64,000 bases of DNA from the NCBI RefSeq assembly GCF_902459465.1, contig NC_047078.1, forward strand, positions 1,150,191 to 1,214,190, written 5' to 3'. Source of the stretch: Asterias rubens. Taxonomy: Eukaryota > Echinodermata > Asteroidea > Forcipulatida > Asteriidae. How positions within the stretch are numbered: position 1 is the first letter of the stretch; each line of letters begins with the position of its first letter. Below, in pieces: positions 12,259 through 22,292 of the stretch. The translations under genes were made by a program, and so were the position numbers. A model generated the notes under the pieces. The model was not told the origin of the DNA. It saw nothing but the letters and a program-made list of their open reading frames with translations, and searched no databases.

Positions 12259-12476
12259 ACGAACATCATTTTCGTGACATTGTTTTCCTCACTTCTCAAA
12301 AAAACAAAGAGAAAAAAAAAACAAAAAAAAAACACCTCAGCAAATAATATTTTTAGGGGGAGCTTCCTAACATCATTATCTTTAAATCATGTAAGTTTAT
12401 TGTACATCTGTTTGGACATTGTGTTTTGTGTCGTACAAGAATTTTACCCAAACCCTTTAAAGTCCCACCGTAATTG
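12259..12476. mobile_element. MITE-C right half
   Basis: Starts in the central CGTGACATTGTTTTCCTCAC region and runs through CCTCAGCAAATAATATTTTT and GGACATTGTGTTTTGTGTCG to ACCCTTTAAAG. The left half is missing and replaced by A-rich sequence. Confidence 0.65.
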
Positions 12477-12609
12477 ATTAGGTACTTTTTCGGAAAAAGA
12501 GTTAAGGTATTGGGTATGTCCGTATCCTGCCACCACCTTTTCACTCATTTACCAAGGGACAACATTCTCTATACCCAACCCCACCACCCAAAGAATAAAT
12601 ATTTCCAAA

Positions 12610-13126
12610 TTGTGTGTGGTCATACTGAATGAAAAAAGTTTGTATTATTTATTATTTGGCAAACATGTATACATTAAGAAACTTCAAAAATATTCAACTT
12701 TAAAAGAAAACCCCAATAATAAGAATGCAAAGCGTAAAGGCAATACGAAATGTTTTAAAGAACAAGGAAGTGTGCCCACCAAAGAAACAGCCAAACAAAT
12801 AAACTGCCCGGACACTGAAAAGTAAATAAGCAGACAATACCCAAAACAGATTCAAAAGACCGCGAACAAATCTTACAGACAACCGCAGGTTTGCCAGAAC
12901 TGACAGCACTGTCATCATGAAGTGTGCCAGTGCAGCACGAGGCGCGATTATGCGCCCATTTCTAACACCAGTTCCTTCACAAAGCTGATAAGCACACACA
13001 TAATATTGCTCAGCATATTAATATTTGCTACGAACAAAACCTTGAACAAATTGATCATTATAATTGTGATTGTATATGCCCCGCTATGTCTTTCTTGTTG
13101 TTGGTTAGCAAAGATCGAAGACACAT
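12610..13126. other. AT-rich gene-free stretch
   Basis: Frames on both strands (for example 12610-12825 plus, 12700-12999 minus) overlap one another and have no recognisable motif. They are probably chance. Confidence 0.4.
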
Positions 13127-13232
13127 ATAACACCCCTTGCAAGTATTCTGCCTGCTCATTGGTTTAGAGCGCGTCACATGACATGTCTTAGTTTTGCTAG
13201 ACGACGGCCGTGTGATAGTGCGTCGGTTTGCC
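13127..13232. repeat. Repeat matching 37.07-37.50 kb (empty MITE-G site)
   Basis: The stretch TATAACACCCCTTGCAAGTA, continuing TTCTGCCTGCTC to GTGATAGTGCGTCGGT, is repeated at 37067-37092 plus 37413-37498, where MITE-G interrupts it. Here the site is intact (AAGTATTCTGCCTGC). Confidence 0.8.
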
Positions 13233-13692
13233 ATGCGCTAGTCCGAAGACTAGCACACGGTGTACAGTACCCAGACGTCCGTTGCGTGTACGAGGATGAT
13301 AAATTAATAGTCTGTAACCATTTCGGATTGCACGACACTACATGCAGCACAGTAAAAGTGTTTGCAATCTGTATTCGCGTCGTCCGTGGATTGCAGCATT
13401 CAGGTCTGTAACTTAATAATAATAGTACATTATTTAGAAATGTTTGGGGTGTTATAAAACAAATGTTGACTGCTTTTACTCGTGCAATGGTTAAGTCGAA
13501 GCAGTCAATATTTGTATATTATGGCCTGCTATTATACAGCTCAATGTCCAAAGGTGCTAAGCATTTTCTCTGTGTTAAGATTATAGTTCTCCCGTTATTA
13601 CATTTGGTACATTTGCTAGTTCACTGCAACACTATCTGTCAACCCATTATCTTAAAAAGGTTTGGGTGTACTTTTTACACATACATCTACAG

Positions 13693-13830
13693 GCGGTTTA
13701 AAGATAATGATGGTAGAAAGCTTCCCTTGAAACATTACTTGCTGAGGTGCTGTCATTTTTGGGGAGAAATGAATAAAACAATGTCATGAAAATAACGTTG
13801 TCTCGTTGAGACGATTTTCTTTTAGCATAC
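13693..13830. mobile_element. MITE-C left-half fragment
   Basis: GATAATGATGGTAGAAAGCT through TGCTGAGGTGCTGTCATTTT to the central CGTTGTCTCGTTGAGACGAT. It is cut off just before a MITE-F copy at 13841. Confidence 0.65.
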
Positions 13831-13840
13831 AACAGATTTA

Positions 13841-13972
13841 GGAAATGTTTCCGTATGGCGCCACCACTTTTTCATTCGATATGAAATAATAATATAGTAT
13901 CTAATTTACCTCAATGAGATATCCCTTTTGGTAAAAATGAGTGAACAAGTGCTGGCGCCATACGGAAAGTTT
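13841..13972. mobile_element. MITE-F copy
   Basis: Arms TTTCCGTATGGCGCCACCAC and GTGCTGGCGCCATACGGAAA. Nearly identical in the core to 11687-11812, so both are fairly young. Confidence 0.8.
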
Positions 13973-14261
13973 AAATCCCGGATTTACGCGACTCTCTGAA
14001 AACATTTCTCTGTGATTCACTTTTTTCTAAAAAAAAACTTGGTGACAATGATGCTGTAACTTCTACGAGTAAATTATATTACACACTCCATTTAGAGTGA
14101 GTATGGATACGTGTAAAGGTCACACACGTTATCTACAAAAGGTATCCAAAAATTATGTAATTCAAATACTTATGTCACAGATAACAATGTGAACACTGCA
14201 TTATACACTGCAAAAACTGAGGTGTTAAATTGATTCACTTTGTATGTAACAACACCGACAC

Positions 14262-14345
14262 CGTGTTAATATAATAATAATAATAACTACAACTTATATA
14301 GCGCCGAAGTCCGTCTCGAAGACACTCAAGGCGCTTCACAGAGAA
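14262..14345 (-). mobile_element. LINE/SINE-type 3' tail only
   Basis: Minus strand AAGCGCCTTGAGTGTCTTCG, then GGCGCTATATAAGTTGTAGT and an ATT run (14266-14288). Same tail type as the LINE fragment at 63.5 kb and the SINE at 56.5 kb. Confidence 0.6.
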
Positions 14346-15040
14346 ACAATTAAATAAGCACAGGCTAAAAACACTTAAAGTAATTAAGTATTAACAAAAC
14401 CTAAGAAATTAAAAAAACAGCAAACAAACGATATGGTAATGGGGATAAATAACACCATTATTTATCCCTTTAAGTAGAATCAATTTAACACCCCACTTTT
14501 GCAGTGTAATGGTCCTCTACGAAACCACGTTTTTTGGCTCATTAGGCTCTGGCTTGGGCTGCGTCAGCTACTTTGAAAACGTGTGCTTTGAGTACGGGAA
14601 TTCATTCAAACTGACGGACGGAGCCTTAAGCCAGAACCCAAGCACAAACTATGGTTTTCGAAAATGCTCTGTATAATAGCGTAGGACATAAATCTGTACA
14701 CGAGTGCAAACAGTGACTGAGTGGTGATATTGCACAACATTTTATTCGGACGGTAAATGTCAACAAATCGTGTACACATTGCTCCAACGAGCGCGTCCAA
14801 TAAGAGATTTAGTCTTGAGCACCCCACAAACTATACGTCCATAGCAAAGGACCTACAGTGAAAATGCTAAATAGTCAAAATACACGAACAATACTTAGAA
14901 GTCTCGCAGCTTTTTACAGTAAAGGGAAAATTATTGAGTGACTATTGAGCTTTAATCCTCTGCTCAAATTATGTCAAGCCACCTTTTTTTATAATGTTCA
15001 AATTCTAAAAAAATTTCCAACGCTTTTTTTTTCATTTCAG
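14346..15040. other. Region before the GT92 gene 2 acceptor
   Basis: Intron-like AT-rich DNA ending in the acceptor tttttttcatttcag (15040). No repeat recognised apart from the LINE tail just upstream. Confidence 0.4.
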
Positions 15041-15137
15041 GGCTGACAAGCTGAACGAGTAGTTGGTGTGAGACATAAGAGGCATTGCTTCCATTCGGCT
15101 CTCATATCACCATCTACACTTAAGAAGAAACGTTGTT

Positions 15138-16799
15138 ATGCGCAGAATGCGCACCAAAATGAGGTCAACTTGCCGAGGATTCCTGCTGGTAGTCGTCTTT
15201 TCACTGGTGACCACATACATCATATTGTTCCATGACGATATGGTGAAGACTACCAAAAGAGAGACAGTATTTCCTACAGTGAGACCAACACTACGTCACG
15301 AGCAACCTGAGCACATTAAAGGTAGTAGATCGCTACTAAACACCAGCAACACAACCGTTCAACTGCACTCAAAAGTGACGCTAGAGGGTCCGTGTTATTT
15401 CCATGACAAGCTCCATGGCGACAATTTACCCGACATTCATTCTGTGTTTTCTGAGCCTGAAATTGGGCAGGTTGTATTCGTCGGACTGAAATTCTTGAAA
15501 GACCCTTGGAGTAAGACTAAGTTCAGATGCGAATTCCCAGATGGGCAGTTTAGCCACACCACGCAATCACTTGAAGACCGTAGGAGTTTCGGCCATTTCC
15601 CGCAGTATGTTGTTGTGCTGACGTGCCCATTACCGGATCCATACCGATTGAGAATCAGCTTCACCATGAATTTCACGAGGCTTCCTGGTAATCAGACGTA
15701 CAGAGATATCAAAGTGTGCCCATCCAACTCCGCGCCAACGGAGAAGTATTTTCTTGCCATGTGCACAATGGTAAAAAATGTCGACAAATTCATCACAAAC
15801 TGGTTAGACTTCCACAAGTACTTCGGTGTTGAGCACGCCTATATTTACGACAACGAACTGAAAGGCAAGTCTACCTTGCAAGTTGCCCTCAGAAAGTACA
15901 TTGATGATGGTTTTGTCACGGTCATACCTTGGGCTCACACTGTTTCACGTAATAAGACTTATCTTGAGGTTCAGATAGCCCATGAAAACGACTGCATCTG
16001 GAGACACAAGCACGACGTTGATTGGATGATGAAGATTGACGTCGACGAGTACGTTCAACCAATGGACGCCAAGCGCCCGAAGATCACTGACTACCTAAAA
16101 GGTTCTATTTACGACAACGTCGCGTCAATGCGAATCCAGAACTGGTTCTTTGGACACCGAAAGTTGATCAGCGCTGATGATACCACCATATTTACGCGCA
16201 ACCGACTGCGCAACAGAAAACCAACCCTTCAAAACACGGGTCACGATAAAAACATCCTTCGACCAATCAACGTGCACTATTTCAAAATACACAGCGTTAA
16301 ACTAGGCGGTGACGTCATATCAGCTGACCCGTATACGGAGCTCCGATTGGTTCATTACAGAGCCGATAATCCACGAACTCGACACTTCAAACTTCCAAAG
16401 TTAAACGTACGGGACGATTCTATGGTTGCCATGATGCAATTTGTCGAAAAGGCAAAACTGGGAAACGATCGACAAAAGACACACCAACAAAAACTGATAA
16501 AACCCAAGAAGACTGTTCCAGAAAAAGGAAAAGAGCAACAAGAGCAACAAAAGAAACAAGAAAATGGAATAAAACAACAAAAGAAACAACAAGCAAATGG
16601 AATAGAACAACAAAAGAAACATCAAGAAAAGGGGATAATACAACAAAAGAAACAACAAGAACATGGAACAGAAATACAAAAGAAATTACAAGAAAATGGA
16701 GCAGAACAACAAAAGAAACAAGAAAATGGAACAGAACAACGCAAGAAACAAGAAAAGGGAACAGAACAAGAAAAGAAGCAACCAGATTCAAAAACATAG
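15138..16799 (+). CDS. GT92-family glycosyltransferase with a repetitive Lys/Gln-rich C-terminal tail (gene 2)
   Basis: Intronless 553-residue frame. A basic start (MRRMRTKMRSTCR) precedes a transmembrane segment at about 14-31. The GT92 domain spans about 205-430, with MCTMVKN at 208-214, IYDNE at 236-240, the D-V-D-E metal motif at 301-304 and NTGHDKNILRP further on. NxT/NxS sequons lie in the stem, as expected for a lumenal protein. The first ATG is chosen; a second in-frame ATG follows three codons later. A clear acceptor (tttttttcatttcag) ends at 15040, so the mRNA probably has a spliced 5' UTR. The odd part is residues 455-553, absent from the other two paralogs. It is a hydrophilic tail holding seven imperfect units of the form ENGxEQQKKQQ, four of 11 residues then three of 10. 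The domain before the tail looks intact, so the enzyme is probably active. Confidence 0.94.
   Translation: MRRMRTKMRSTCRGFLLVVVFSLVTTYIILFHDDMVKTTKRETVFPTVRPTLRHEQPEHIKGSRSLLNTSNTTVQLHSKVTLEGPCYFHDKLHGDNLPDIHSVFSEPEIGQVVFVGLKFLKDPWSKTKFRCEFPDGQFSHTTQSLEDRRSFGHFPQYVVVLTCPLPDPYRLRISFTMNFTRLPGNQTYRDIKVCPSNSAPTEKYFLAMCTMVKNVDKFITNWLDFHKYFGVEHAYIYDNELKGKSTLQVALRKYIDDGFVTVIPWAHTVSRNKTYLEVQIAHENDCIWRHKHDVDWMMKIDVDEYVQPMDAKRPKITDYLKGSIYDNVASMRIQNWFFGHRKLISADDTTIFTRNRLRNRKPTLQNTGHDKNILRPINVHYFKIHSVKLGGDVISADPYTELRLVHYRADNPRTRHFKLPKLNVRDDSMVAMMQFVEKAKLGNDRQKTHQQKLIKPKKTVPEKGKEQQEQQKKQENGIKQQKKQQANGIEQQKKHQEKGIIQQKKQQEHGTEIQKKLQENGAEQQKKQENGTEQRKKQEKGTEQEKKQPDSKT
16560..16779 (+). repeat. In-frame minisatellite encoding the GT92 gene 2 tail
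   Basis: Seven tandem units of 33 bp (first four) and then 30 bp (last three) encode residues 475-547 of GT92 gene 2. The coding strand is made almost entirely of A, C and G with very few T, mostly AACAACAAAAGAAAC-like runs. Each unit begins (E/A)(N/K/H)G and continues with EQQKKQ. The shortening from 33 to 30 bp removes one Gln codon without shifting the frame, so selection or recent duplication has kept it open. The long reading frames on the opposite strand here are by-products of T depletion. Confidence 0.85.
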
Positions 16800-16987
16800 A
16801 ATCTTTTGACTTGGAAAGTTGTTGTTGAATGACATATATTTCCCCCCAACTCAAAACAGATGCATTGTACATAGTATAGACTTATATAGACTTTATTTTT
16901 TTCGTCTATGCAAAAGGCTTGCATGTTATCATTTTAACCAAAGGTACTTATTACAACGGTTTTTTTTTCATGAGACCTTCTTGAAAC

Positions 16988-17303
16988 TTAAAGACACTGA
17001 AAAATAACGGTAATAACTCAAAATAAGTGTTAGCAAAAAACTTACTTGATAACGAGCAATGGAGAGCTGTTGATAAAACATTCTGTGAAACGGCTCCCTC
17101 TGAAGTTACGTAGTTTTTTGAGAAAGAAGTAATTTCTCACTAAAATATTTGAATTGAGTACGAGACCTCAGCTGAGGCCTCGAATTCAAGCATCTGAAAG
17201 CACACAACTTGTGCAACCATTGAGTCAAATTCACAGGTTTGTTATTTTGTGCAAAGTGAGAAGATTGGTCTTTGAAAATAACCAACGTTGTCCAGTGCTT
17301 TAA
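16988..17303. mobile_element. MITE-A copy in reverse orientation, compound with the next element
   Basis: Starts TTAAAGACACTGAAAAATAA and ends CCAGTGCTTTAA. Its right-hand TTAA (17300-17303) is at the same time the left end of the related element 17300-17571, so the two sit back to back. Confidence 0.75.
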
Positions 17304-17571
17304 AGCCATTGGACCCTTTCGGTAAAAAAAAAAACCTTTTGGTAAAACAATATAAATTCTCGTTAGCGAGAATTACGGATTTATTTTAAACACATGTCAT
17401 GACACGGCGAAACGCGCGGAAACAAAAGTGGGTTTTCCCGTTATTTTCTCCCGACTCCGATGACCGATTGAGCCTAAATTTTCACAGGTTTGTTGTTTTA
17501 TATATAAGTTGTAATACACGAAGTGTGGGACTTGGACAATACTGTTAACCGAAAGTGTATAATGGCTTTAA
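17300..17571. mobile_element. MITE-A-related variant (CATTGGACCC type)
   Basis: Termini TTAAAGCCATTGGACCCTTT and ATAATGGCTTTAA with TTAA on both sides. It shares the CCGATTGAGCCTAAATTTTC inner arm with MITE-A, but its outer 30 bases and TTCGGTAA/TTAACCGAA pair are distinct. A partial copy is at 37503-37622. Confidence 0.65.
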
Positions 17572-18114
17572 AGCTCTCAAGAACATTATTTTCCCGAGAA
17601 AAAAATATCACTCACAAAATGGGGACATTTTGAAAAATGACATTTTATTTCATATAATTGAATGTTAAGTAAAATATAAGTTGTTTTTGTTCGTTTGAAA
17701 ATAATTGTACTTATTAAAGATAGATATTATGAAATGTTTTCAAAGGTTCTACAGCTCAAAAGTTATGGAGCGATTTATTTTGTCTTGCCGAGATGATAAA
17801 GGTTGAGTTTAAAAACCAGTGGAGTAAAACTTATTAATAAACAAAGTTTCGTGTGGTAGTTTTGCATTTTGAAGCAGTTCGAACTTAAACACACATTGTC
17901 ACTATTCCAAATAACAAATATGACACTTTTTTGTAGAAACCAGGCACTTCCCCGATACCCTAACCTCCTGAAAACTACAAGAAACTACAAATAAATAGTA
18001 AACTTGCCGGGACAACGATGTTTACACCTCTTTGGTTGAAGTGTTGGCTCTGAAAAGAGCCGGCGTGGTCTCGAAGTTTCGAAAAGTATACCTTTTCTCC
18101 CGAAGACGAAAAGA

Positions 18115-18432
18115 GTATAGACCTAATAAACATACTGTCACCATATTGGTCATGTTCCCCGTTTCCATAACAGTAATGAATGCTAACATTGCGCAAACAT
18201 GGCACCAGACTAGTATTTCGTTCAGCCTCAATTTTGGTTAGGCCGTGTCCGAATTGGTGGCTATGGCTGCGGCTACGACCGTTGCCAGGGATGTTGCTAA
18301 GGGCGTCCTATAATTCAATGACGCGGCGATCAAGCCGTAGCCGTAGTCGTAGCCGCCAATTCGGATCCGGCCTTACAATAATTTGGAATGGAGTAAAATC
18401 AAGATGGTCACACCGTGATAAAAGGTCTATAC
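18115..18432. mobile_element. MITE-I copy, carrying MITE-H
   Basis: Ends GTATAGACCTAATAAACATA and CCGTGATAAAAGGTCTATAC. It shares the interior (CATGTTCCC...TAACAGTAATGAATGCTAAC) with 24918-25092, but is interrupted by 18241-18372. Confidence 0.75.
18241..18372. mobile_element. MITE-H, PIF/Harbinger-like, with TTA duplication
   Basis: 132 bp between TTA (18238-18240) and TTA (18373-18375). Ends GGCCGTGTCCGAATTGGTGG and CCGCCAATTCGGATCCGGCC, with GGCTACGG/CCGTAGCC arms. The uninterrupted target (TTTGGTTACAATGAG) is present at 25031-25045. A three-base TTA duplication is the hallmark of the PIF/Harbinger superfamily. Confidence 0.78.
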
Positions 18433-18971
18433 TGTTTGAAACATCGAGACCACACCGGTTCTTTTCAGAGCCAACAATCCCACAATGAGATGTATATACA
18501 TGGCTGCACCCGCAATAGTTTACTATAGGTTTTCTCGGTCAAATTCGGTAAATGAGCAGTCAATTTAATTTTCATGCGTTCGAATTAAAACTGCAGTAAT
18601 GTTTTTATTCGAATTCGATTTTGTAATAAAAACATTACACCCAAGGTGTAAAGTCAAGATTGAATACCGGGCCTATTATCTGGTCCAAAGCTGGCGTCAT
18701 CTGGTTCATTTTTTAATATGTATAGACGATGTGACCTATGCTTACATTCAAACCGCCCTCTGTTGATAAAACACTGTATACGTCATGTTTCACCGGGCAA
18801 AAAGTCGCGTAGTCATAGTAAGATTGCATACACTTTCTAGCTGTCTGCCAAAACACAAAGGTTTTGCCCGGCGGTATGCGCGCGAATCATGTTATGGTTT
18901 ACGAGTGGCGTCAGAGGTCACATCGTCTATAGTCTTTACTTTGGTAGAATTCCCAGAAATTACCACATCCC

Positions 18972-19352
18972 ATAAAGACACTGTACACACGTTTGGTAAT
19001 ATTGTCAAAGTTGCAGTGCTCTCACTTTTGTGTATCCCATCATAAGCATAAAATATCAAACCTGTGTAAATTTTGGCTCAATTATTGGTCATCGAAGGTG
19101 CGTGAAAACCCTGAAAAAACACCCTTGTTGGACGAATTTGTGTGCTTTCAGTTAGGAATAAAAGACTTCTAGCTAGAAGTCTTTTAATATTCTAGTGAGA
19201 AATTACCCATTTACCAAAAACTACGTTACTTGAGAGGGAGTCGTTTCCCACAATGTTTTATACTTCCAACAGCTCTCCAATGCTCGTTGTCAAGTCAGTT
19301 TTTAAGTTAATATTTGATTTGAGTAAGTACCAAACGTGTACCTTCCCTATAA
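18972..19352. mobile_element. MITE-A, diverged copy
   Basis: Left end ATAAAGACACTGTACACACG and right end AAACGTGTACCTTCCCTAT. The central palindrome is short but perfect (AAAAGACTTCTAGCTAGAAGTCTTTT). Confidence 0.7.
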
Positions 19353-19554
19353 ACCAAAGAAACAAAACAAACACATGTTTCAACTAAGAGCAACACCAAC
19401 TTATTTTATTTACAATTTACATTATTCACAAACGAGAAGGAACCCAGTGCTCCTTCCCCGGTAAATGAAAACACGATGCAAGTGAACAATTCCATTTTGT
19501 TTTTGCAGTAAAATAGACAAGGGCACACTGCCTTCGGATTTGGCACTTTGTGCT

Positions 19555-19860
19555 TTAAAATAATATGGTTGGTAAGATTATATAGTTAAAATTAGAATAA
19601 TAATGATCCACACAAAATATGCCTCGAAATTTTGTGATTTTCCTTTTACTTTGTGAACTAATTAATAAGGTCCGCCATGTCGCGCCATTTTGTAGAAACA
19701 AAGTTTTGACTCCACAAAATACTGGACCGTGTGAGTTAAGAAGTAAATGGAAAACCACACAATAAAATTGTGAAGGATATTCATATTTTTAATTACATTT
19801 CTACTTTTAAAACATCTTTCCAAACATTCAGCTCACATAAATGCTTCGCTTTTTATAGCC
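19555..19860. mobile_element. MITE-B copy, both ends eroded
   Basis: Contains TGATCCACACAAAATATGCC, the central inverted repeat around GTTTTGACTCC and the right-arm segment CTACTTTTAAAACATCTTTC. Neither terminal TTAAAGG is recognisable. Confidence 0.6.
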
Positions 19861-19966
19861 CAAATCGCCCAATCCGAAGGTAATGAGCTCTTTAATACGC
19901 AGTTTGTAAACCGAATGCATTGCTCTCGCAAACGTGTCACGATTGATGATTCCAAAGAAAAGTTAA

Positions 19967-20048
19967 TGGCCTGACGTTTCGACCCTATAGCAGAGTCTTT
20001 CTTGATGGTCTTCAAGACAGAATCTGTACATGGTCGAAACGCCGGTCC
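19967..20048. ncRNA. Two opposed hammerhead-like motifs (Penelope-type relic)
   Basis: Minus strand: GACTCTGCTATAGGGTCGAA then ACGTCAGGCC (19967-19995). Plus strand: CTTCAAGACAGAATCTGTAC, ATGGTCGAAACGCCGG (20009-20046). Both have a stem II-like hairpin followed by GAAACGNC as in type I hammerhead ribozymes of Penelope-like elements. The CTGANGA box is degraded in both, so activity is unlikely. Confidence 0.4.
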
Positions 20049-20296
20049 GTTAACTTTTTGTTCTCATACCATAATATGGTACTTTTGGTTGATAAGCACT
20101 TTGCAGCAACTAAATTTATTTTCTGATTGACGATTCCATCTACACATCCAAACTGTGAGGTCTTGGTCAAGAAAAAAAACATTCTAAAAATTAAAAACAA
20201 CAAGAAAAAAAACATCAATTATTTTAATGGCAAATCTTATCGGCGAGGTGGTCTCTAAAATCAGCGGTGTGGGCTGTCTAAAGTTGAATGGAACGG

Positions 20297-20580
20297 AACA
20301 ACTATTGGTAATTATTACTCAAAATAATTGTTAGCATAAAACCGTACTTGGTAACGAGTAATGGGGAGAAGTTGATAGTAGTTGAAGTTTTGAGGTCTCG
20401 AAATCAACCATCTAAACGCACACAACTTCATGTGACAAGGGCGTTTTTTCTTTCATTATTATCTCGCAACTTTGACGACCGATTGAGCTAAAATTTTCAC
20501 AGTTTTAATATTGTATGCATATGTTGACATACACCAAGTGAGAAGACTGGTCTTTGACAATTACCAAAGGTATCCACAAT
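20297..20580. mobile_element. MITE-A copy with one central arm deleted
   Basis: Runs from AACAACTATTGGTAATTATT to ATTACCAAAGGTATCC. The TTTCGAGAAAGAAGTA part of the left arm is missing, leaving only one side of the hairpin. Confidence 0.7.
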
Positions 20581-20775
20581 ACAGTTCAGAACAGCCAATG
20601 ATAGTCCTATATGCTGGTGATATAATGTTCAATGTAAACAAAGACAAATATGACAAAAAAAAGTCTTATATTTTAAAAGTCATTGTCCACAGTGCAGGAA
20701 CGAGTTAATTTTAAAGTCAACATATTTTTTCCCCAACAGTTTCTGCGTCCGCATACAAAGTAAACTACAATTGCT

Positions 20776-20945
20776 TGGCCCAATTTCATAAAGCTAAGCA
20801 GAAAATACTGCTTGAAAAGTTTCTTTGCTAGGCAAAACTCAGTGGGGCACCAGGCATAAACATATAAAATTAATGTGATTTTGGCTAGTTTTGTGTGCTT
20901 AGCAAGTTTTTGTGCTTACGGGCTTTCTGAAATAATGTTGGGCAT
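20776..20945. mobile_element. MITE-J copy, left part
   Basis: TTGGCCCAATTTCATAAAGC, AAGCAGAAAATACTGCTTGA, then GTGTGCTTAGCAAG and GCTTACGGGCTTTCTGAAAT. A short fold-back form. Confidence 0.6.
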
Positions 20946-21067
20946 TATGAAACTGTTCAGCCGTCATCCATAGGCTCATCAGATTGAAAGAGTGACTTCG
21001 ATAGTTTGGTTTGCACGGCAACGACACACCGTGGTAACCCCGTATAGTTCCTCCATGCCGAGACCGA

Positions 21068-21574
21068 TCAGACACTGGGGGCGATAAGGCGACCATCACG
21101 ACCCGTCTCAAGGCAGAATCCTGGGTGGCGCACCGGGCGCTTGCAGACTGCGCGGTAACCCTTTCCACACGGCCGATCATCCCAGGTTTTGCTTCCGGTT
21201 GTACATGCACAAACGGGTTTTCCTTCGCCTTTATTGCCATCTGGTTGGTTTATTCCCCAATTCTGAAAGCCACTTGACTCCCCTCCGAAGAGACAAGTCC
21301 AGTTTCCATCCATGTCCAAGTCGCTACAGCCAAGCCACATATCTACTCTGGGCTCAAAGAATCCCCAGATGTAATAGTTTTCGGCTTTAGAGTTCGGCAC
21401 AGCAAGGGTTGCTTGTAACTCGGTACAAGTAAGATTAGCTTTCGACCATGGCTTACCGGGAAGCCCTGCATAGCAAGACTCGCCAAATTCTTGCCATCCA
21501 GGCGGGCAGATCGCAGCCAAACGACGGCAGCAGAATACGGCCAGAACAATGAGGGAAACACCGGAGATTTTCAT
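21068..21574 (-). CDS. Secreted C-type lectin domain protein
   Basis: A 168-residue protein read without introns. I start at the internal ATG (21574), not at the frame's first ATG 21 codons upstream, because it begins directly with a good signal peptide (KISGVSLIVLAVFCC, cleavage near residue 20-21) and a TATA box lies at a fitting distance. One C-type lectin domain fills the mature protein: CPPGW with Cys23/Cys34 as the extra N-terminal disulfide pair, Cys50 with Cys144 as the outer pair, and Cys122 or Cys124 with Cys136 as the inner pair. Ligand-site residues are NQPDGN (109-114), a QPD motif linked to galactose-type specificity, and WDD at 131-133 where most lectins have WND. Cys83 and Cys94 may form an extra local bridge, and Cys154 is unpaired in this model. 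Such small soluble lectins are abundant coelomic or immune proteins in echinoderms. The ligand here is untested. Confidence 0.85.
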   Translation of the reverse strand: MKISGVSLIVLAVFCCRRLAAICPPGWQEFGESCYAGLPGKPWSKANLTCTELQATLAVPNSKAENYYIWGFFEPRVDMWLGCSDLDMDGNWTCLFGGESSGFQNWGINQPDGNKGEGKPVCACTTGSKTWDDRPCGKGYRAVCKRPVRHPGFCLETGRDGRLIAPSV

Positions 21575-21692
21575 GGTGATTATTGCAGCACGCTGTCCGT
21601 AATGTTTGGTGTGCCTAAGCTGCTGTAAATTTGACACCAGTTGCTCTGATCAAACTTGGCACTGATATTGAGGCAAGATTGATTGCCACTCG

Positions 21693-21703
21693 CTTTTTAT
21701 ATG
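21693..21703 (-). promoter_or_regulatory. TATA box of the C-type lectin gene
   Basis: On the minus strand the sequence reads GCATATAAAAAGCG, a good TATA box. It lies about 120 bases before the chosen lectin ATG, which would put the transcription start near 21665 and leave a 5' UTR of about 90 bases. The in-frame upstream ATG at 21637 would then lie in the leader. Confidence 0.6.
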
Positions 21704-21881
21704 CAAAAAAAAAGGAAGAAATAAAAGATTAATCAGGCACACGCAAACCCTCAAGCCAAACGAAGGCCAACAATTACTAGTGTGACCAATTTAATCAAGG
21801 CATACAAGAAGTGAAGGTTTAAAGGTGCAGTTTTAAAAGCTGCGTTCCCTTTTTACAATTTGTCTTGCAAAAACTGGACAA

Positions 21882-21922
21882 TGGCCCGAAGTTTCGACCC
21901 CAGAGTCTTTCTTTAAGGATGA
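21882..21922 (-). ncRNA. Hammerhead-like motif
   Basis: Minus strand AAAGACTCTGGGGTCGAAAC, TTCGGGCC, the Penelope-type pattern with stem II GACTC/GGGTC and GAAA. Confidence 0.35.
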
Positions 21923-22182
21923 AATGAAATATTGCGAACTTTATATACTAATAATTTTTATGAATATATATATATATTTATAATTTTAAGTCTGTTTAAG
22001 TAGTGCAATTAGACGCGCATAACACGGCCGATGAACAATGTGTTTTCTTTTGAAGTGCAAAATGGATTCCTCTGGCCCCTCAAAAATAATCGCGACTGCA
22101 CCTTTAAGACAACCTTGTTCCGATTCTTAATTAATTGGCGGTTCGTCTATAATGAGTTTGCAGCGTGAGAGGTGCTTTTAAA

Positions 22183-22250
22183 AAAGGCACTGGATACGTT
22201 TGTTAGTTACTCAAATTCATTGTCAGCACAAAACCTTACTTGGTAACGTG
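22183..22250. mobile_element. MITE-A left-end fragment
   Basis: AAAGGCACTGGATACGTTTG...TTACTTGGTAACGTGC, then fused to the MITE-D fragment. Confidence 0.55.
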
Positions 22251-22292
22251 CAAGGCTAGTCTTGACTCTTTGTGAATGAAATCCACCCCATT
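22249..22292. mobile_element. MITE-D end fragment
   Basis: Only the right end remains (CTAGTCTTGACTCTTTGTGA followed by AAATCCACCCC). It is joined directly to a MITE-A fragment at about 22183-22250. Confidence 0.5.

Noticed and set aside
16401-16924. Three long minus-strand frames opposite the GT92 gene 2 tail
   Set aside because: They arise because the coding strand is nearly free of T, which removes stops on the other strand. They consist of Leu/Phe/Ser runs with no sensible start context.
21575-21637. Upstream ATG (MSNLQQLRH...) as the lectin start
   Set aside because: It would put 21 hydrophilic residues before the signal peptide, and the TATA position fits the downstream ATG with a normal leader.
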